From an uncultured Clostridia bacterium (GTDB taxonomy: Bacteria; Bacillota; Clostridia; Christensenellales; Aristaeellaceae), in the NCBI GenBank assembly GCA_946187775.1, contig CAMHSI010000002.1:1-64000 (forward strand): a DNA stretch of 64,000 nt. Direction: 5' to 3'. A program made the translations under genes and the position numbers. Shown one piece after another: positions 36,443 through 44,820 of the stretch. The notes below the pieces were generated by a model. The model was not told the DNA's origin. It was given only the letters and a program-made list of their open reading frames with translations, and did no database searches. Every line of letters begins with the position of its first letter. Position 1 is the stretch's first letter.

Positions 36443-37075
36443 TTACCTCGCTTGTTTTTTCGCGTCCTCCACCATCCGACGGATCAGGCGTTTTGCTCCC
36501 AGCAGCAGCAGGTCCCAGCACACGGTGAACAGGCCGAACAGGATCGGCTCCACGCCCAGGACCACCCGCTCCGTCTCCCCGGTGGCGGCGGCAGCGACGC
36601 TGTTGATGGTGTTGTAGGTCATCACCACCAGCGCCAGCAGCACAAATCCGTACAGCACGTTCAGGGGCAGGCTTACGAAGCCTTTCTTTCCGAACATCAT
36701 CCACCGGTCGTTGGCTCCCGGGGTCTTCGCGTAGTAGCGGAAGATATTGTTCACCAGCAGGTCCGTCACGAACCCCAGGGCGAGCCCCAGGATCAGCAGC
36801 TGGTTCTCCTGGTTCTGGATCATCATGCCCAGTCCCCAGTAGAAGAAGAAGCAGACTGCTCCGGCAAACCACCATTTGATCAGGATGACCTTGACCCAGT
36901 CCTTCAGGTGGATCTGTGGGCCGGAGCGGTATTTCCGCAGTTCCTTTTCACTGACCTTCGGGCTGTTGGTCACATCCGCCGTCACCAGGTCCTCCACGGC
37001 CTTGGTGTTCAGCTGGTAGTATTCCGCCGTTGTGCGCGGCTTCTCCGGTTCAGCCCTCCGGCTTTTCCTTCCCAT
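36443..37075 (-). CDS. Unrecognised membrane protein in the pectin transport operon
   Basis: 210 residues: a charged N-terminal 65 (MGRKSRRAEPEKPRTTAEYY), then about four hydrophobic segments (WWFAGAVCFFFYWGLGMMI; LLILGLALGFVTDLLVNNIF; LNVLYGFVLLALVVMTYNTI; PILFGLFTVCWDLLLLGA) and a basic tail. The start is 3 bases after the stop of the next membrane gene upstream, and the stop is 2 bases before the GH105 start, so translation is tightly coupled. No family recognised. It may be an accessory subunit of the transporter or an independent membrane complex. Confidence 0.75.
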   Translation of the reverse strand: MGRKSRRAEPEKPRTTAEYYQLNTKAVEDLVTADVTNSPKVSEKELRKYRSGPQIHLKDWVKVILIKWWFAGAVCFFFYWGLGMMIQNQENQLLILGLALGFVTDLLVNNIFRYYAKTPGANDRWMMFGKKGFVSLPLNVLYGFVLLALVVMTYNTINSVAAAATGETERVVLGVEPILFGLFTVCWDLLLLGAKRLIRRMVEDAKKQAR

Positions 37076-37078
37076 GGA

Positions 37079-37642
37079 TCAGGCGTCCTCTCCGCTGATG
37101 TCAATTTCACCCATATCCTCGTTGCCTTCCACCGCCACGCTGGTGTTGATGCGCTTGATCAGCGGCTTGTACACCGGCAGCAGTGCCGTCAGGGCCGCGC
37201 CGATGATCAGCAGGATCTCATGCACCTTCAGCATGTTCCGGGCATTGGTGATAAAGATGTTGGCGCCATCCGCGCTGATGGGGTTGTCCGCCCGGGTGAT
37301 CGCCTCCGTAATCCGCCGGCCGTAGAAAACGTCGCAGTAGAAGATGATGGCCAGCATTACGAACAGCAGCACCAGCATGGGAATGTTTGTCTTCTTCCGG
37401 TGAGGAAAGGAGTTCAGGAAACATACCAGGCTCAGGATGCTCAGCAGCATCGTCGCGAACTCGGCAAGTCCCATACCGTTGCCGTAGATCTTTGCCGTGG
37501 TATTGGAAATCTGGGTCAGGTTCAGGCTGTAGTACACAAACGCCGCCGCCAGCACCACCAGGGCGATCATCTGGGGCTTCCGTTTCAGCGCCACCATCCA
37601 TTTCCGCAGGAACTCCGGCTTTTTCGAAGGAGCCTTTGCCAT
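37079..37642 (-). CDS. Unrecognised membrane protein in the pectin transport operon
   Basis: 187 residues from MAKAPSKKPEFLRKWMVALK (GGAGGAG upstream; the track start is a GTG two codons earlier). About four hydrophobic segments: MIALVVLAAAFVYYSLNL, ATMLLSILSLVCFLNSF, NIPMLVLLFVMLAIIFYCD and ILLIIGAALTALLPVY, with an acidic tail (EGNEDMGEIDISGEDA). It starts 2 bases after the stop of the MsmX-type ATPase gene. Not recognised; similar in size and layout to the other unknown membrane proteins of this operon. Confidence 0.72.
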   Translation of the reverse strand: MAKAPSKKPEFLRKWMVALKRKPQMIALVVLAAAFVYYSLNLTQISNTTAKIYGNGMGLAEFATMLLSILSLVCFLNSFPHRKKTNIPMLVLLFVMLAIIFYCDVFYGRRITEAITRADNPISADGANIFITNARNMLKVHEILLIIGAALTALLPVYKPLIKRINTSVAVEGNEDMGEIDISGEDA

Positions 37643-37644
37643 AA

Positions 37645-38721
37645 TCACTTCTCCTCCTTCCGAATTGCGTTCGTGGTATCCTTGTCAAAGAAGTGCTTCC
37701 GGCCGAATTTCATCGCTGCGGTATCTCCGTTGTGGTATTCCTCCCAGCCGCGGAGCTTGGCCACGATGTGGCTGTTGTCGCCGATATAGCCGTGCACAAG
37801 GGTGTTCATTCCCAGGTTCTCGTTGTTGGTGACCCGGATCTGCAGGTTTCCGTCCGCGCTCACGTCCTCCGGACGGACGCCCAGGATGATTTCCTTGCCG
37901 TAATAATCCTTCAGGGTATCCTTCTCCTCATCGGAGAGCTCAACCTCAAATCCGTTGCCCTTCAGCTTTCCGTCCTCAAATCCCATACCGTTGTAGAAAT
38001 TCATGGGAGGAAGTCCGATAAAGCCCGCTACGAAGGTGTTCGCCGGCTTGTCATAAAGTTCCAGCGGCGTGCCGATCTGCTGCACATGGCCCATGGACAT
38101 ACACACGATCCGGTCCGCCAGGGTCAGCGCTTCCGTCTGGTCATGGGTAACGTAAAGCATGGTAGCCTGCAGCCGTTTGTGCAGCAGCAGGATTTCCCGC
38201 CTTGTGGCGCCGCGCAGCTTGGCGTCCAGGTTGCTCAGCGGTTCGTCAAACAGGAACACCTTCGGGTTCCGGACGATGGAGCGGCCCATGGCTACCCGCT
38301 GCCGCTGTCCGCCGGAAAGCTGTGCCGGCTTCTTGTTCAGCTGGCTGGTAAGGCCAAGGATTTCCGCCGCCGCCAGGACCTTTTTGTGAATCACATTGGG
38401 ATCCTCTTTCCGCAGCGTCAGGGAGAACGCCATGTTTTCATAAATGGTCATATGTCCGTACAGGGCGTAGTTCTGGAACACCATGGCCATATCCCGGTCC
38501 TTGGCCGGGGTCTGGGTAATGTCCCGTCCATCCAGCAGCAGGTGTCCGGCGGAGATATCCTCCAGTCCGGCTACCATCCGCAGGGTTGTACTCTTGCCGC
38601 ATCCGGAGGGGCCGACCAGGACGATCAGCTCGCCGTCCGCAACGTCCATGTTGAAGTCGTATACGGCCTGCACTTTGTTGTCATAGATCTTATCCAGATG
38701 CTGCAGTTTCAGTTCAGCCAT
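37645..38721 (-). CDS. ABC transporter ATP-binding protein (MsmX/UgpC type), second copy
   Basis: 358 residues with complete motifs: GPSGCGKST, MVFQNYALYGHMTIYENMAF, LSGGQRQRVAMGRS, VFLFDEPLSNLDA and VTHDQTEAL, plus the regulatory domain with LGVRPEDVS. It resembles the ATPase at 34219 but is clearly diverged throughout, so the pair is not a recent duplication. It is sandwiched between unknown membrane genes, with 3 bases to one and 2 to the other. Two ATPases in one operon with a single permease pair are more than an importer needs. Confidence 0.93.
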   Translation of the reverse strand: MAELKLQHLDKIYDNKVQAVYDFNMDVADGELIVLVGPSGCGKSTTLRMVAGLEDISAGHLLLDGRDITQTPAKDRDMAMVFQNYALYGHMTIYENMAFSLTLRKEDPNVIHKKVLAAAEILGLTSQLNKKPAQLSGGQRQRVAMGRSIVRNPKVFLFDEPLSNLDAKLRGATRREILLLHKRLQATMLYVTHDQTEALTLADRIVCMSMGHVQQIGTPLELYDKPANTFVAGFIGLPPMNFYNGMGFEDGKLKGNGFEVELSDEEKDTLKDYYGKEIILGVRPEDVSADGNLQIRVTNNENLGMNTLVHGYIGDNSHIVAKLRGWEEYHNGDTAAMKFGRKHFFDKDTTNAIRKEEK

Positions 38722-38724
38722 GGA

Positions 38725-39222
38725 TTACGCAGCCTCCTTCCCGATCGTTCCGATGTGATGCTCCAGCGCGGTTGCCTTCCGCAGGTTGATCCATCCTGCC
38801 AGGATCAGGCAGGCGGCGCTGCCCGCCAGGTAGATGATGCAGCGGATGAACTGGGGATCCTGCATCACAATCGTCTCCGTACTTCCCACCTTCACCACGG
38901 TGCTGTGGGCCTGCATGGGCAGGATGAAGATCCGGGCAATCTGCAGCGCGCCGAGGATGAACAGTGGCCAGGAATAGTTCTTCTGGTAGTTCTTCACGCC
39001 CTCGGAGGACAGGAAGGTAATCAGCATGAACAGCAGGTTGTACACAATGCTCCCGCCCACCAGGATCTGGTAGTACCAGGAACCGACATCGGATTTATAG
39101 ATTGAAACGAAATACAGAACATTCAGCAGGATCGCCAGGTAGCAGAGCCTGGAGGAGGAAGTGTTCTTCACATACCGCATCCGGTCCAGTTTCAGTTCGC
39201 GGTCATTCATGGCCTGTGTCAT
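38725..39222 (-). CDS. Unrecognised membrane protein in the pectin transport operon
   Basis: 165 residues from MTQAMNDRELKLDRMRYVKN; ATG 39220-39222 overlaps the stop of the next gene upstream by 4 bases (ATGA). About four hydrophobic segments: RLCYLAILLNVLYFVSIY, YQILVGGSIVYNLLFMLITF, WPLFILGALQIARIFILP and RCIIYLAGSAACLILAGWI. Its C-terminus is 3 bases from the MsmX-type ATPase start. Family unknown. Confidence 0.75.
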   Translation of the reverse strand: MTQAMNDRELKLDRMRYVKNTSSSRLCYLAILLNVLYFVSIYKSDVGSWYYQILVGGSIVYNLLFMLITFLSSEGVKNYQKNYSWPLFILGALQIARIFILPMQAHSTVVKVGSTETIVMQDPQFIRCIIYLAGSAACLILAGWINLRKATALEHHIGTIGKEAA

Positions 39223-39809
39223 GCGGCTGCCCCCTTCCCGCTGGTAATCAGCGCCTGTTCTTCTTTCATGAGTTTGCATTTCCATACTGCGTTGGCGATC
39301 AGCAGTACAATGCCGATCAGCAGCAGCGCGAACAAAACATAGTGGATATCAAACCAGAAGGTTGATTCCGTGTAAAGCGTCTTGCGCTTCGTCGCGTGGG
39401 CGGCCAGCTCCTCGAAATTGATCTGCAGGAACTGGGCTTTGTAGGCTTCAATCTGCCCGTGGGCCCACACCGTCAGTCCCACTCCCCCGGCAGCCACCAG
39501 CCCGATGGCGCAGTAGTTGCCGATGTAGTACTTTCTCCGGTTGTGGGTGTTTGTAATAAACAGCACAACGCACAGCAGGATCATGCCGATGGACAACTTC
39601 AGGAACAGCTTGTTGAAGTCCTGCATGTCATAGTAGACCCTGGACCCCGTCACTGTTGATCTGTCCAGATTGGACGCGCTCCGGATCGTGCTGTACAGCG
39701 CGTCATACAGGTCGGTCATAATCCCCAGCGAGTAGATAAAAATCAGCGCACTGATAATAAGCAGCGCCAGGCAGAGAAGCTTCTGCAGCTTGACCTGTTT
39801 TTTGTACAT
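39219..39809 (-). CDS. Unrecognised membrane protein in the pectin transport operon
   Basis: 196 residues from MYKKQVKLQKLLCLALLIIS (AAAGGA upstream; the track start is four codons earlier and lacks a site). Hydrophobic segments: LLCLALLIISALIFIYSLGI, LKLSIGMILLCVVLFITN, IGNYCAIGLVAAGGVGLTVW and FDIHYVLFALLLIGIVLLIA. Two soluble loops (about 40-75 and 125-160) probably face the same side. It follows the solute-binding protein gene after a strong stem-loop and overlaps the next membrane gene. Not recognised. Confidence 0.75.
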   Translation of the reverse strand: MYKKQVKLQKLLCLALLIISALIFIYSLGIMTDLYDALYSTIRSASNLDRSTVTGSRVYYDMQDFNKLFLKLSIGMILLCVVLFITNTHNRRKYYIGNYCAIGLVAAGGVGLTVWAHGQIEAYKAQFLQINFEELAAHATKRKTLYTESTFWFDIHYVLFALLLIGIVLLIANAVWKCKLMKEEQALITSGKGAAA

Positions 39810-39885
39810 AACCGACCACATCCTTTACTTCTTTCAAAAGGGTACGGCTCCCGCCCGGAAACGTCTCCGCCCCGGGCGGGGCCGG

Positions 39886-39913
39886 CTTCCGGCTGCCTCG
39901 CGGCAGCCGGAAG
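39886..39913 (-). promoter_or_regulatory. Strong intercistronic stem-loop after the solute-binding protein gene
   Basis: CTTCCGGCTGCC and GGCAGCCGGAAG form a perfect 12 bp stem around a 4-base loop, 40 bases after the stop, without a T tract. It probably protects the abundant binding-protein message from 3' decay and lowers expression of the genes beyond it. Confidence 0.65.
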
Positions 39914-39953
39914 CTGCGTGCTTGTTTCTTTCTTCAGGTTCCCTTCCGGGAGA

Positions 39954-42080
39954 TTACTTGTTCAGGGTCTCCGCGTAGTCCAGCAGGGCTTCCCAGGCGC
40001 CTTCCTTGATGTCCAGGTACTGCGCGCCCATCATGGCATCCGCCACGGTCGCGGCCGCTTCTTCAGCGCTGCCCATGCCTTCGGAGGTGAATCCGCCGGC
40101 GATGATGTCAACCAGCACGTTCTCCTGGTCCTTGCCGCTCTGGAACTTCTCAGTCAGCTCGGTGAATCCGCCCAGGGTGTCGTTCTCGGTCTTGGTGGTG
40201 GGCAGGACGGTGGGAACGGAATCATACCAGGGATTCTCGCACAGAGCCAGCTCCGGATGCTTGATGGTGCCCAGGGCGATGGCCTTGGAGATCTTGCCCG
40301 CGCCTTCCTTACCGGCGTCGCAGGTGCACTGGAACTCGAAGGCCTGGCTCTTCATGAAGCTCAGGGTGGAGCCCAGGAACTGACGGGCGTAGTTGGTGTA
40401 GTTGCCGCCGGCCTTCTCCCACAGTTCCGTCCAGGTGGCATCGGCGATCACAGGCATCTGCTGTCCGTTGAAGTCGAAGGTTTCGTAGCTTCCGTCTTCC
40501 TTGGTCTTGATGAATTCATCGGGACCGTAGCTCATCCGGATGGTTCCGGCGGGAGAGTAAGCGTAATCGATCAGCGCCAGCGCCGCGTTCAGCTTGTTCT
40601 CGTCTCCGGCAACGCCGGCGGCGGAGATGCCCCAGCCGTCCGTCTTCACGGAACGCCAGGATTCGGTGAACCGCATATACACGCCGTTCTCATCCGTTCC
40701 GTCAAACCAGTGGGCTACAGGAACCATCACAGCCATGTATTTCTCGCCGTTTTCCTTGTCCAGGATGGGCTTCTTTACTCCGTCTTCCTCGTAGGTCTTT
40801 TCATTGTACAGCACCTGGGTCTGGTTGTAGTCATAGTGCATGAATCCCAGGTCTTTTTTCAGGTAATCTTCGGTCTTAACGTCCTGGCCTCCCACAAAGG
40901 CTTCGGAAATGAGTCCTTCCTGAACCAGTGCATTCATCTTGGCCAGGGCTTCATAGGTGGCAACTTCCTGGCGGGCATCCTTCAGGGTGCCGTCGGTGTC
41001 CACATACAGGTAATCCTGACGGGATTCCAGGCCGCGCACGCCGAACAGGTGGCCGGCGAACCGGAACATATCCACACGGCGCTGGTTGTTGGCGTCTTCC
41101 CGGGTGAACAGGCCCTGAACACTGTCCGTGCCGTTCAGCGTCTTGGCATTGGCCACCACGCAGCGCAGCAGGGCAACCAGTTCATCAGCGTCCCAGCAGG
41201 CATCCTGTCCGATGAACAGGTTGCTGCGGGTGGTGCCGTAGTATCCGTCATAGGTCTTGTCGATGTATTCACGCAGCAGGTTCACGGCTTCCTCGCCGCT
41301 GATCTGGCCCTTTTCGTTCATCACAGCGATGATGTTGCCGAAGGCGTCATAGTTCTTGGTCACATCGATCACTTCCGTGCCTTCCGCATTGGGGGTCTGG
41401 ATCGTGATGGAACCGCTGGTGGGCATGTAGGGCTGGTAGACCGGCGCCGCAGTGGTGCCGCTGCCGTCCGCCGCAACGAACGCGCCTTCGCCGTCCAGCA
41501 GCTTCTGCACCCAGTCAACCCGCATCAGGGGCATCCGTTCGATGTCGTTCACGCCGTCAAAATAGGGGCTGAAGTAGATGGCGCCGGTGTCGGTGTTACC
41601 GGTGATGGACAGGCGCACGATGGGGTTCGCGTCCAGGTATGCCTTGAAGTTGGGCATCTTGTCCAGGTATTCGGCAATGTTGACCACCAGGCCCGCTTCG
41701 CCGGCTTCGCTCAGCTTCGCGGCGGTACCGGAGAGCACATCCACCTTGTCCAGCTGCTCTTTCCAGTAGTCAAATTCCTTGGCAGCGCTGTTGCCCTGAT
41801 ATACGCTCTCGAACTTCACCTTCAGGGTGTCCTGCACCGCAACCCAGGTGGGCTTCAGGTCGCCGGCGTTGTAGGTCTTGCCGTCGGCCAGGGTGATGCC
41901 GTCGCCGGCAATCTCTGCGTCAAACAGCAGGCCGGTCTTGGCGTTGTTGTAGCCGGTCGCCATGCGGAGAACCGTGCCCTCCGCGTAGGGCAGTGCGCTC
42001 TCAGCCGCGGCAAAGCCCATCATGGACAGTGCCATCACGGCCGCCAGTACGAGAGAAAGAACCTTGGAAATCTTCTTCAT
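39954..42080 (-). CDS. Extracellular solute-binding protein, pectin oligosaccharide ABC importer
   Basis: 708 residues with a type I signal peptide (MKKISKVLSLVLAAVMALSM, cleavage near AAAES) and no lipobox Cys. The mature protein is a large LipO-type binding protein: KEFDYWKEQLDKVDVLSGTA, MPNFKAYLDANPIVRLSITG, then ALALIDYAYSPAGTIRMSYG in the hinge-proximal second lobe. At about 680 mature residues it is larger than most members, which suits a long oligosaccharide. It lies with two permeases upstream, so an oligogalacturonide or rhamnogalacturonan fragment is the likely cargo (inference from neighbours). Confidence 0.9.
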   Translation of the reverse strand: MKKISKVLSLVLAAVMALSMMGFAAAESALPYAEGTVLRMATGYNNAKTGLLFDAEIAGDGITLADGKTYNAGDLKPTWVAVQDTLKVKFESVYQGNSAAKEFDYWKEQLDKVDVLSGTAAKLSEAGEAGLVVNIAEYLDKMPNFKAYLDANPIVRLSITGNTDTGAIYFSPYFDGVNDIERMPLMRVDWVQKLLDGEGAFVAADGSGTTAAPVYQPYMPTSGSITIQTPNAEGTEVIDVTKNYDAFGNIIAVMNEKGQISGEEAVNLLREYIDKTYDGYYGTTRSNLFIGQDACWDADELVALLRCVVANAKTLNGTDSVQGLFTREDANNQRRVDMFRFAGHLFGVRGLESRQDYLYVDTDGTLKDARQEVATYEALAKMNALVQEGLISEAFVGGQDVKTEDYLKKDLGFMHYDYNQTQVLYNEKTYEEDGVKKPILDKENGEKYMAVMVPVAHWFDGTDENGVYMRFTESWRSVKTDGWGISAAGVAGDENKLNAALALIDYAYSPAGTIRMSYGPDEFIKTKEDGSYETFDFNGQQMPVIADATWTELWEKAGGNYTNYARQFLGSTLSFMKSQAFEFQCTCDAGKEGAGKISKAIALGTIKHPELALCENPWYDSVPTVLPTTKTENDTLGGFTELTEKFQSGKDQENVLVDIIAGGFTSEGMGSAEEAAATVADAMMGAQYLDIKEGAWEALLDYAETLNK

Positions 42081-42151
42081 GGGTAAGCCTCCTTCTTATT
42101 TTAAACGGTTGGCTTAGATCCAGCCGTAGGGATACAGGTTCCGGGAATCCG

Positions 42152-43042
42152 TTATTCCTTGACGCCGCCGACATTGGTGCCCTTGGCGAAGTACTTCTGG
42201 ATAAAGGGATAAATGATCAGGATCGGGATGATGGAGCAGACGATCAGCGCGTAGATCATGGAATCCGGAGCATAAATCCGGTCCCATCCTGACATCTGGT
42301 CCGGGTCGGTGTACATTTCCAGCTGCAGCCGGATGAACACCTGCAGGGGATGCTCGTTGCCGTTGGAAATCATCTGCCGGGCCCAGAAGTATCCGTTCCA
42401 GCGGCTGATGGCGAAGAACAGAGCCACCGTGGCGATGGTGCTCTTGCTCATGGGGATGTAAACCTTGTTGAGCACCTGCATTTCCGTGGCGCCGTCCACG
42501 ATGGCGGCCTCCTCGATCTCGCTGGGCACGTTCTCAAAGGCATTCCGCAGCAGGATGATGTTCATGGCCGCCATACCCATGGCAATGACCACCAGCCACT
42601 TGTCGTCCATGATGCCCATGGCGTTGAATACCTTCTGGGTGTCCAGGTAGTTCAGGTACTGGGGGATGATACCGGCGCTGAACCACATGGTGAAGACCAG
42701 AAAGAAGTTGAAGGTCTTCCGGAACAGCAGCCGCTTCTTGCTCAGGGCGTAGGCGCCCAGGATGGAAACCCCCAGGGCCCACAGCGTGCCGTAGAAGGTC
42801 AGGAACAGGGTGTTGGCGTAGGAGTTCCAGAACATGTTGTTCGAGAACATGGCGCTGAAGGCTTCAAACTGGATGTCCTTCGGCAGCAGCACCACCTGGC
42901 TTTCCTGCACTGCGGTCCGTCCGCTCATGGAGGCGGACACGGCGTACACGAAGGGATACAGGCACATCAGGGCAAAGATCGTCAGGAAAACATAGCTGAG
43001 AATTTTGAAGATCAGTTCGGAAATTTCGAGTTTTCTTTTCAT
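42152..43042 (-). CDS. Carbohydrate ABC transporter permease (YtcP/LplC type)
   Basis: 296 residues from MKRKLEISELIFKILSYVFL (GGGAGAGG upstream); the track start adds 21 codons. Six membrane segments; the EAA loop reads PSEIEEAAIVDGATEMQVLN; the end KYFAKGTNVGGVKE is typical of this branch. It partners the permease at 43059 and would contact an MsmX-type ATPase. Confidence 0.93.
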   Translation of the reverse strand: MKRKLEISELIFKILSYVFLTIFALMCLYPFVYAVSASMSGRTAVQESQVVLLPKDIQFEAFSAMFSNNMFWNSYANTLFLTFYGTLWALGVSILGAYALSKKRLLFRKTFNFFLVFTMWFSAGIIPQYLNYLDTQKVFNAMGIMDDKWLVVIAMGMAAMNIILLRNAFENVPSEIEEAAIVDGATEMQVLNKVYIPMSKSTIATVALFFAISRWNGYFWARQMISNGNEHPLQVFIRLQLEMYTDPDQMSGWDRIYAPDSMIYALIVCSIIPILIIYPFIQKYFAKGTNVGGVKE

Positions 43043-43058
43043 GCGAACCTCTCCCTTC

Positions 43059-44114
43059 TCAGTACAGCGAGGTGTTGGATGCCTTGCGGGCGATGGTGTT
43101 CGCACCGATCACCAGCAGCATGCCCACCACGTTGTTCATCATTTCCGCCGCGCTGGCGATGCCGGTGCCGGCGCCGCCGCCGAGGCCTGTCCGGTAAGCC
43201 AGGGTGGAAATCACGTCCGCCGTCACATAGGTCTTGGTGTTGTACAGCAGCAGGACCTTTTCATAGCCGATGTTCAGCAGCGAGCCGATCCGGGTGATCA
43301 GCATGATCACGATGGTCGACAGGATGCTGGGCAGCACCACGTAGCGCATCTGCGCCCACTTGCCGGCGCCGTCAATCTGCGCCGCTTCATAGCTGGTGGG
43401 CGAAATGGCGATGATTGCCGCGAAAAAGACGATGCTGCCGTAGCCCGCTTCTTCCCAGATACCGCTGATCTGGTAGATGGCCCGGAAGTAATCCGGGTTG
43501 TTCAACAGGCCCGCGTTCCCGGCCTCCTTGGAGATCAGGCCCAGGGCTGAAAGCGCCTGGCTCACAATGCCCATCTCGCCGATGATGGATCCCTGCTTCA
43601 CCAGCATCGTCACCAGGGAGGTCATAACGACCGTGGACATGAACTTCGGCAGGTACGTCATCACCTGCAGGGCGCTGCGGGCCGCGTTGGAGCGGACCTC
43701 GTTGAAGAACAGCGCCAGGATGATGGGCATCGGGAAGCCGAAGCACAGGCCGTAGAAGCTCAGCAGGAACGTGTTCCGCATCGCCATCCAGAAGTTCTGG
43801 CTCAGGCTGTCCCCGCCGACCAGCAGCCGCTTGAAATAGCTGAAGCCGGAAAAGAGCTGGTCGTTCACCGGCAGGATCCCATCCGGCACCTTGAAGCTCC
43901 CCAGCAGTTCATACATGGGGAAATAGCGCCAGAACAGGAAAACCAGCAGCATCGGCACCAGCATGACGTACAGCCGCCAGTCCTTCACAATCGTACGGCC
44001 TACGTTCAGCCAGTAATGCTTTTCCACGTCGTCTCTAACCGCTTGTTCCGGATCCTCATGATAGGTACCGCTGGCCTCATCGTAAAGCAGATAATCGCCG
44101 GCCTTTCCTTTCAT
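43059..44114 (-). CDS. Carbohydrate ABC transporter permease (LplB type)
   Basis: 351 residues from MKGKAGDYLLYDEASGTYHE; the track ORF extends wrongly upstream. A hydrophilic N-terminal 50 residues precede the six spans (LYVMLVPMLLVFLFWRYFPM first). The EAA loop is ISPTSYEAAQIDGAGKWAQM and the C-terminus NTIARKASNTSLY. The ATG overlaps the stop of the membrane gene upstream by 4 bases. Unlike the LplB-type permease at 15385 it has no extra membrane extension. Confidence 0.93.
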   Translation of the reverse strand: MKGKAGDYLLYDEASGTYHEDPEQAVRDDVEKHYWLNVGRTIVKDWRLYVMLVPMLLVFLFWRYFPMYELLGSFKVPDGILPVNDQLFSGFSYFKRLLVGGDSLSQNFWMAMRNTFLLSFYGLCFGFPMPIILALFFNEVRSNAARSALQVMTYLPKFMSTVVMTSLVTMLVKQGSIIGEMGIVSQALSALGLISKEAGNAGLLNNPDYFRAIYQISGIWEEAGYGSIVFFAAIIAISPTSYEAAQIDGAGKWAQMRYVVLPSILSTIVIMLITRIGSLLNIGYEKVLLLYNTKTYVTADVISTLAYRTGLGGGAGTGIASAAEMMNNVVGMLLVIGANTIARKASNTSLY

Positions 44115-44695
44115 GCAATCCCTCCTTCCCTGTTCTTGGGGTCGTTGATGCGTCTGAGATAGTGCTCCTGATCCTCCAGCATGCCATCCAGCCGGGATAC
44201 AATCCAGACGATCGCCAGTGTAAAGATGTAGGATACCGCGTCCGAAGTGATAAAGAGGAGGAGCTCCTCCGCCTTCGTTCCGGTAATCAGCGCCACCAGG
44301 ATCCTGCCCGCCTGCATGGCCAGCAGCACCAGCGCCGAGAAGAGAAAATTCAGCAGGACATTGCTCCTGAGCTTTTCCCAGCCCCACCGGCGCTCCAGCG
44401 GCCATATGGCCAGCGCGGCGAGGTTGCCGATTCCGTAGATCAGGAACTGCTGCCCCGTTCCCCGGGAGACCAGCACCGTCACGATTCCGCCGATCACCGC
44501 GTGAATCGCGCACCAGGGGCCCCACCGGACCATGACAATGGCGGTCACTGCCGCCGCGGCGGAAACCGTCCAGGGTTCCTTGGGGAACCACTCGATGGCC
44601 GCCCTCACCAGTATCGTTTCAAACACGATCAGGATAACCGCAAACAGGGAAAGATCCACTGCGCGGTAACGCCCGACCGTCATGCGTCCCTGCAT
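44111..44695 (-). CDS. Unrecognised small membrane protein heading the pectin transport operon
   Basis: 194 residues, about five or six hydrophobic segments (LSLFAVILIVFETILVRAAI; WTVSAAAAVTAIVMVRWGPW; AIHAVIGGIVTVLVS; VLLNFLFSALVLLAMQAGRI; AVSYIFTLAIVWIVSRLDG) and a charged C-terminal tail. The compact layout resembles an ECF-type S component, but I see no diagnostic motif. Start preceded by GGGGGTG. It is the first gene of the operon and overlaps the permease gene, so it is probably part of the transport function. Confidence 0.65.
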   Translation of the reverse strand: MQGRMTVGRYRAVDLSLFAVILIVFETILVRAAIEWFPKEPWTVSAAAAVTAIVMVRWGPWCAIHAVIGGIVTVLVSRGTGQQFLIYGIGNLAALAIWPLERRWGWEKLRSNVLLNFLFSALVLLAMQAGRILVALITGTKAEELLLFITSDAVSYIFTLAIVWIVSRLDGMLEDQEHYLRRINDPKNREGGIA

Positions 44696-44746
44696 GGCGT
44701 CACCCCCGGTGTCCGATTGGTTTTCAGATCAATTGACAACAGGAGT

Positions 44747-44776
44747 ATTATACCCGAAGATGTACGCCTTCGTAAA
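44747..44776 (-). promoter_or_regulatory. Predicted promoter of the pectin transport operon
   Basis: Minus strand TTTACG (44776-44771), 18-base spacer, TATAAT (44752-44747), about 50 bases before the first gene. It probably drives the eleven genes down to 34219. I see no GTTGTATAC motif here. Confidence 0.55.
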
Positions 44777-44790
44777 GACTGAATTGTGTC

Positions 44791-44820
44791 GGATTTTTCC
44801 TTATTTTATGGAAAAATTCC
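44791..44820 (-). terminator. AT-rich hairpin right after kduD, possible terminator
   Basis: GGAATTTTTCC and GGAAAAATCC pair with one bulge around ATAAAATAA, beginning at the kduD stop codon. There is no clear T tract afterwards, so termination is only a suggestion. Confidence 0.35.
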
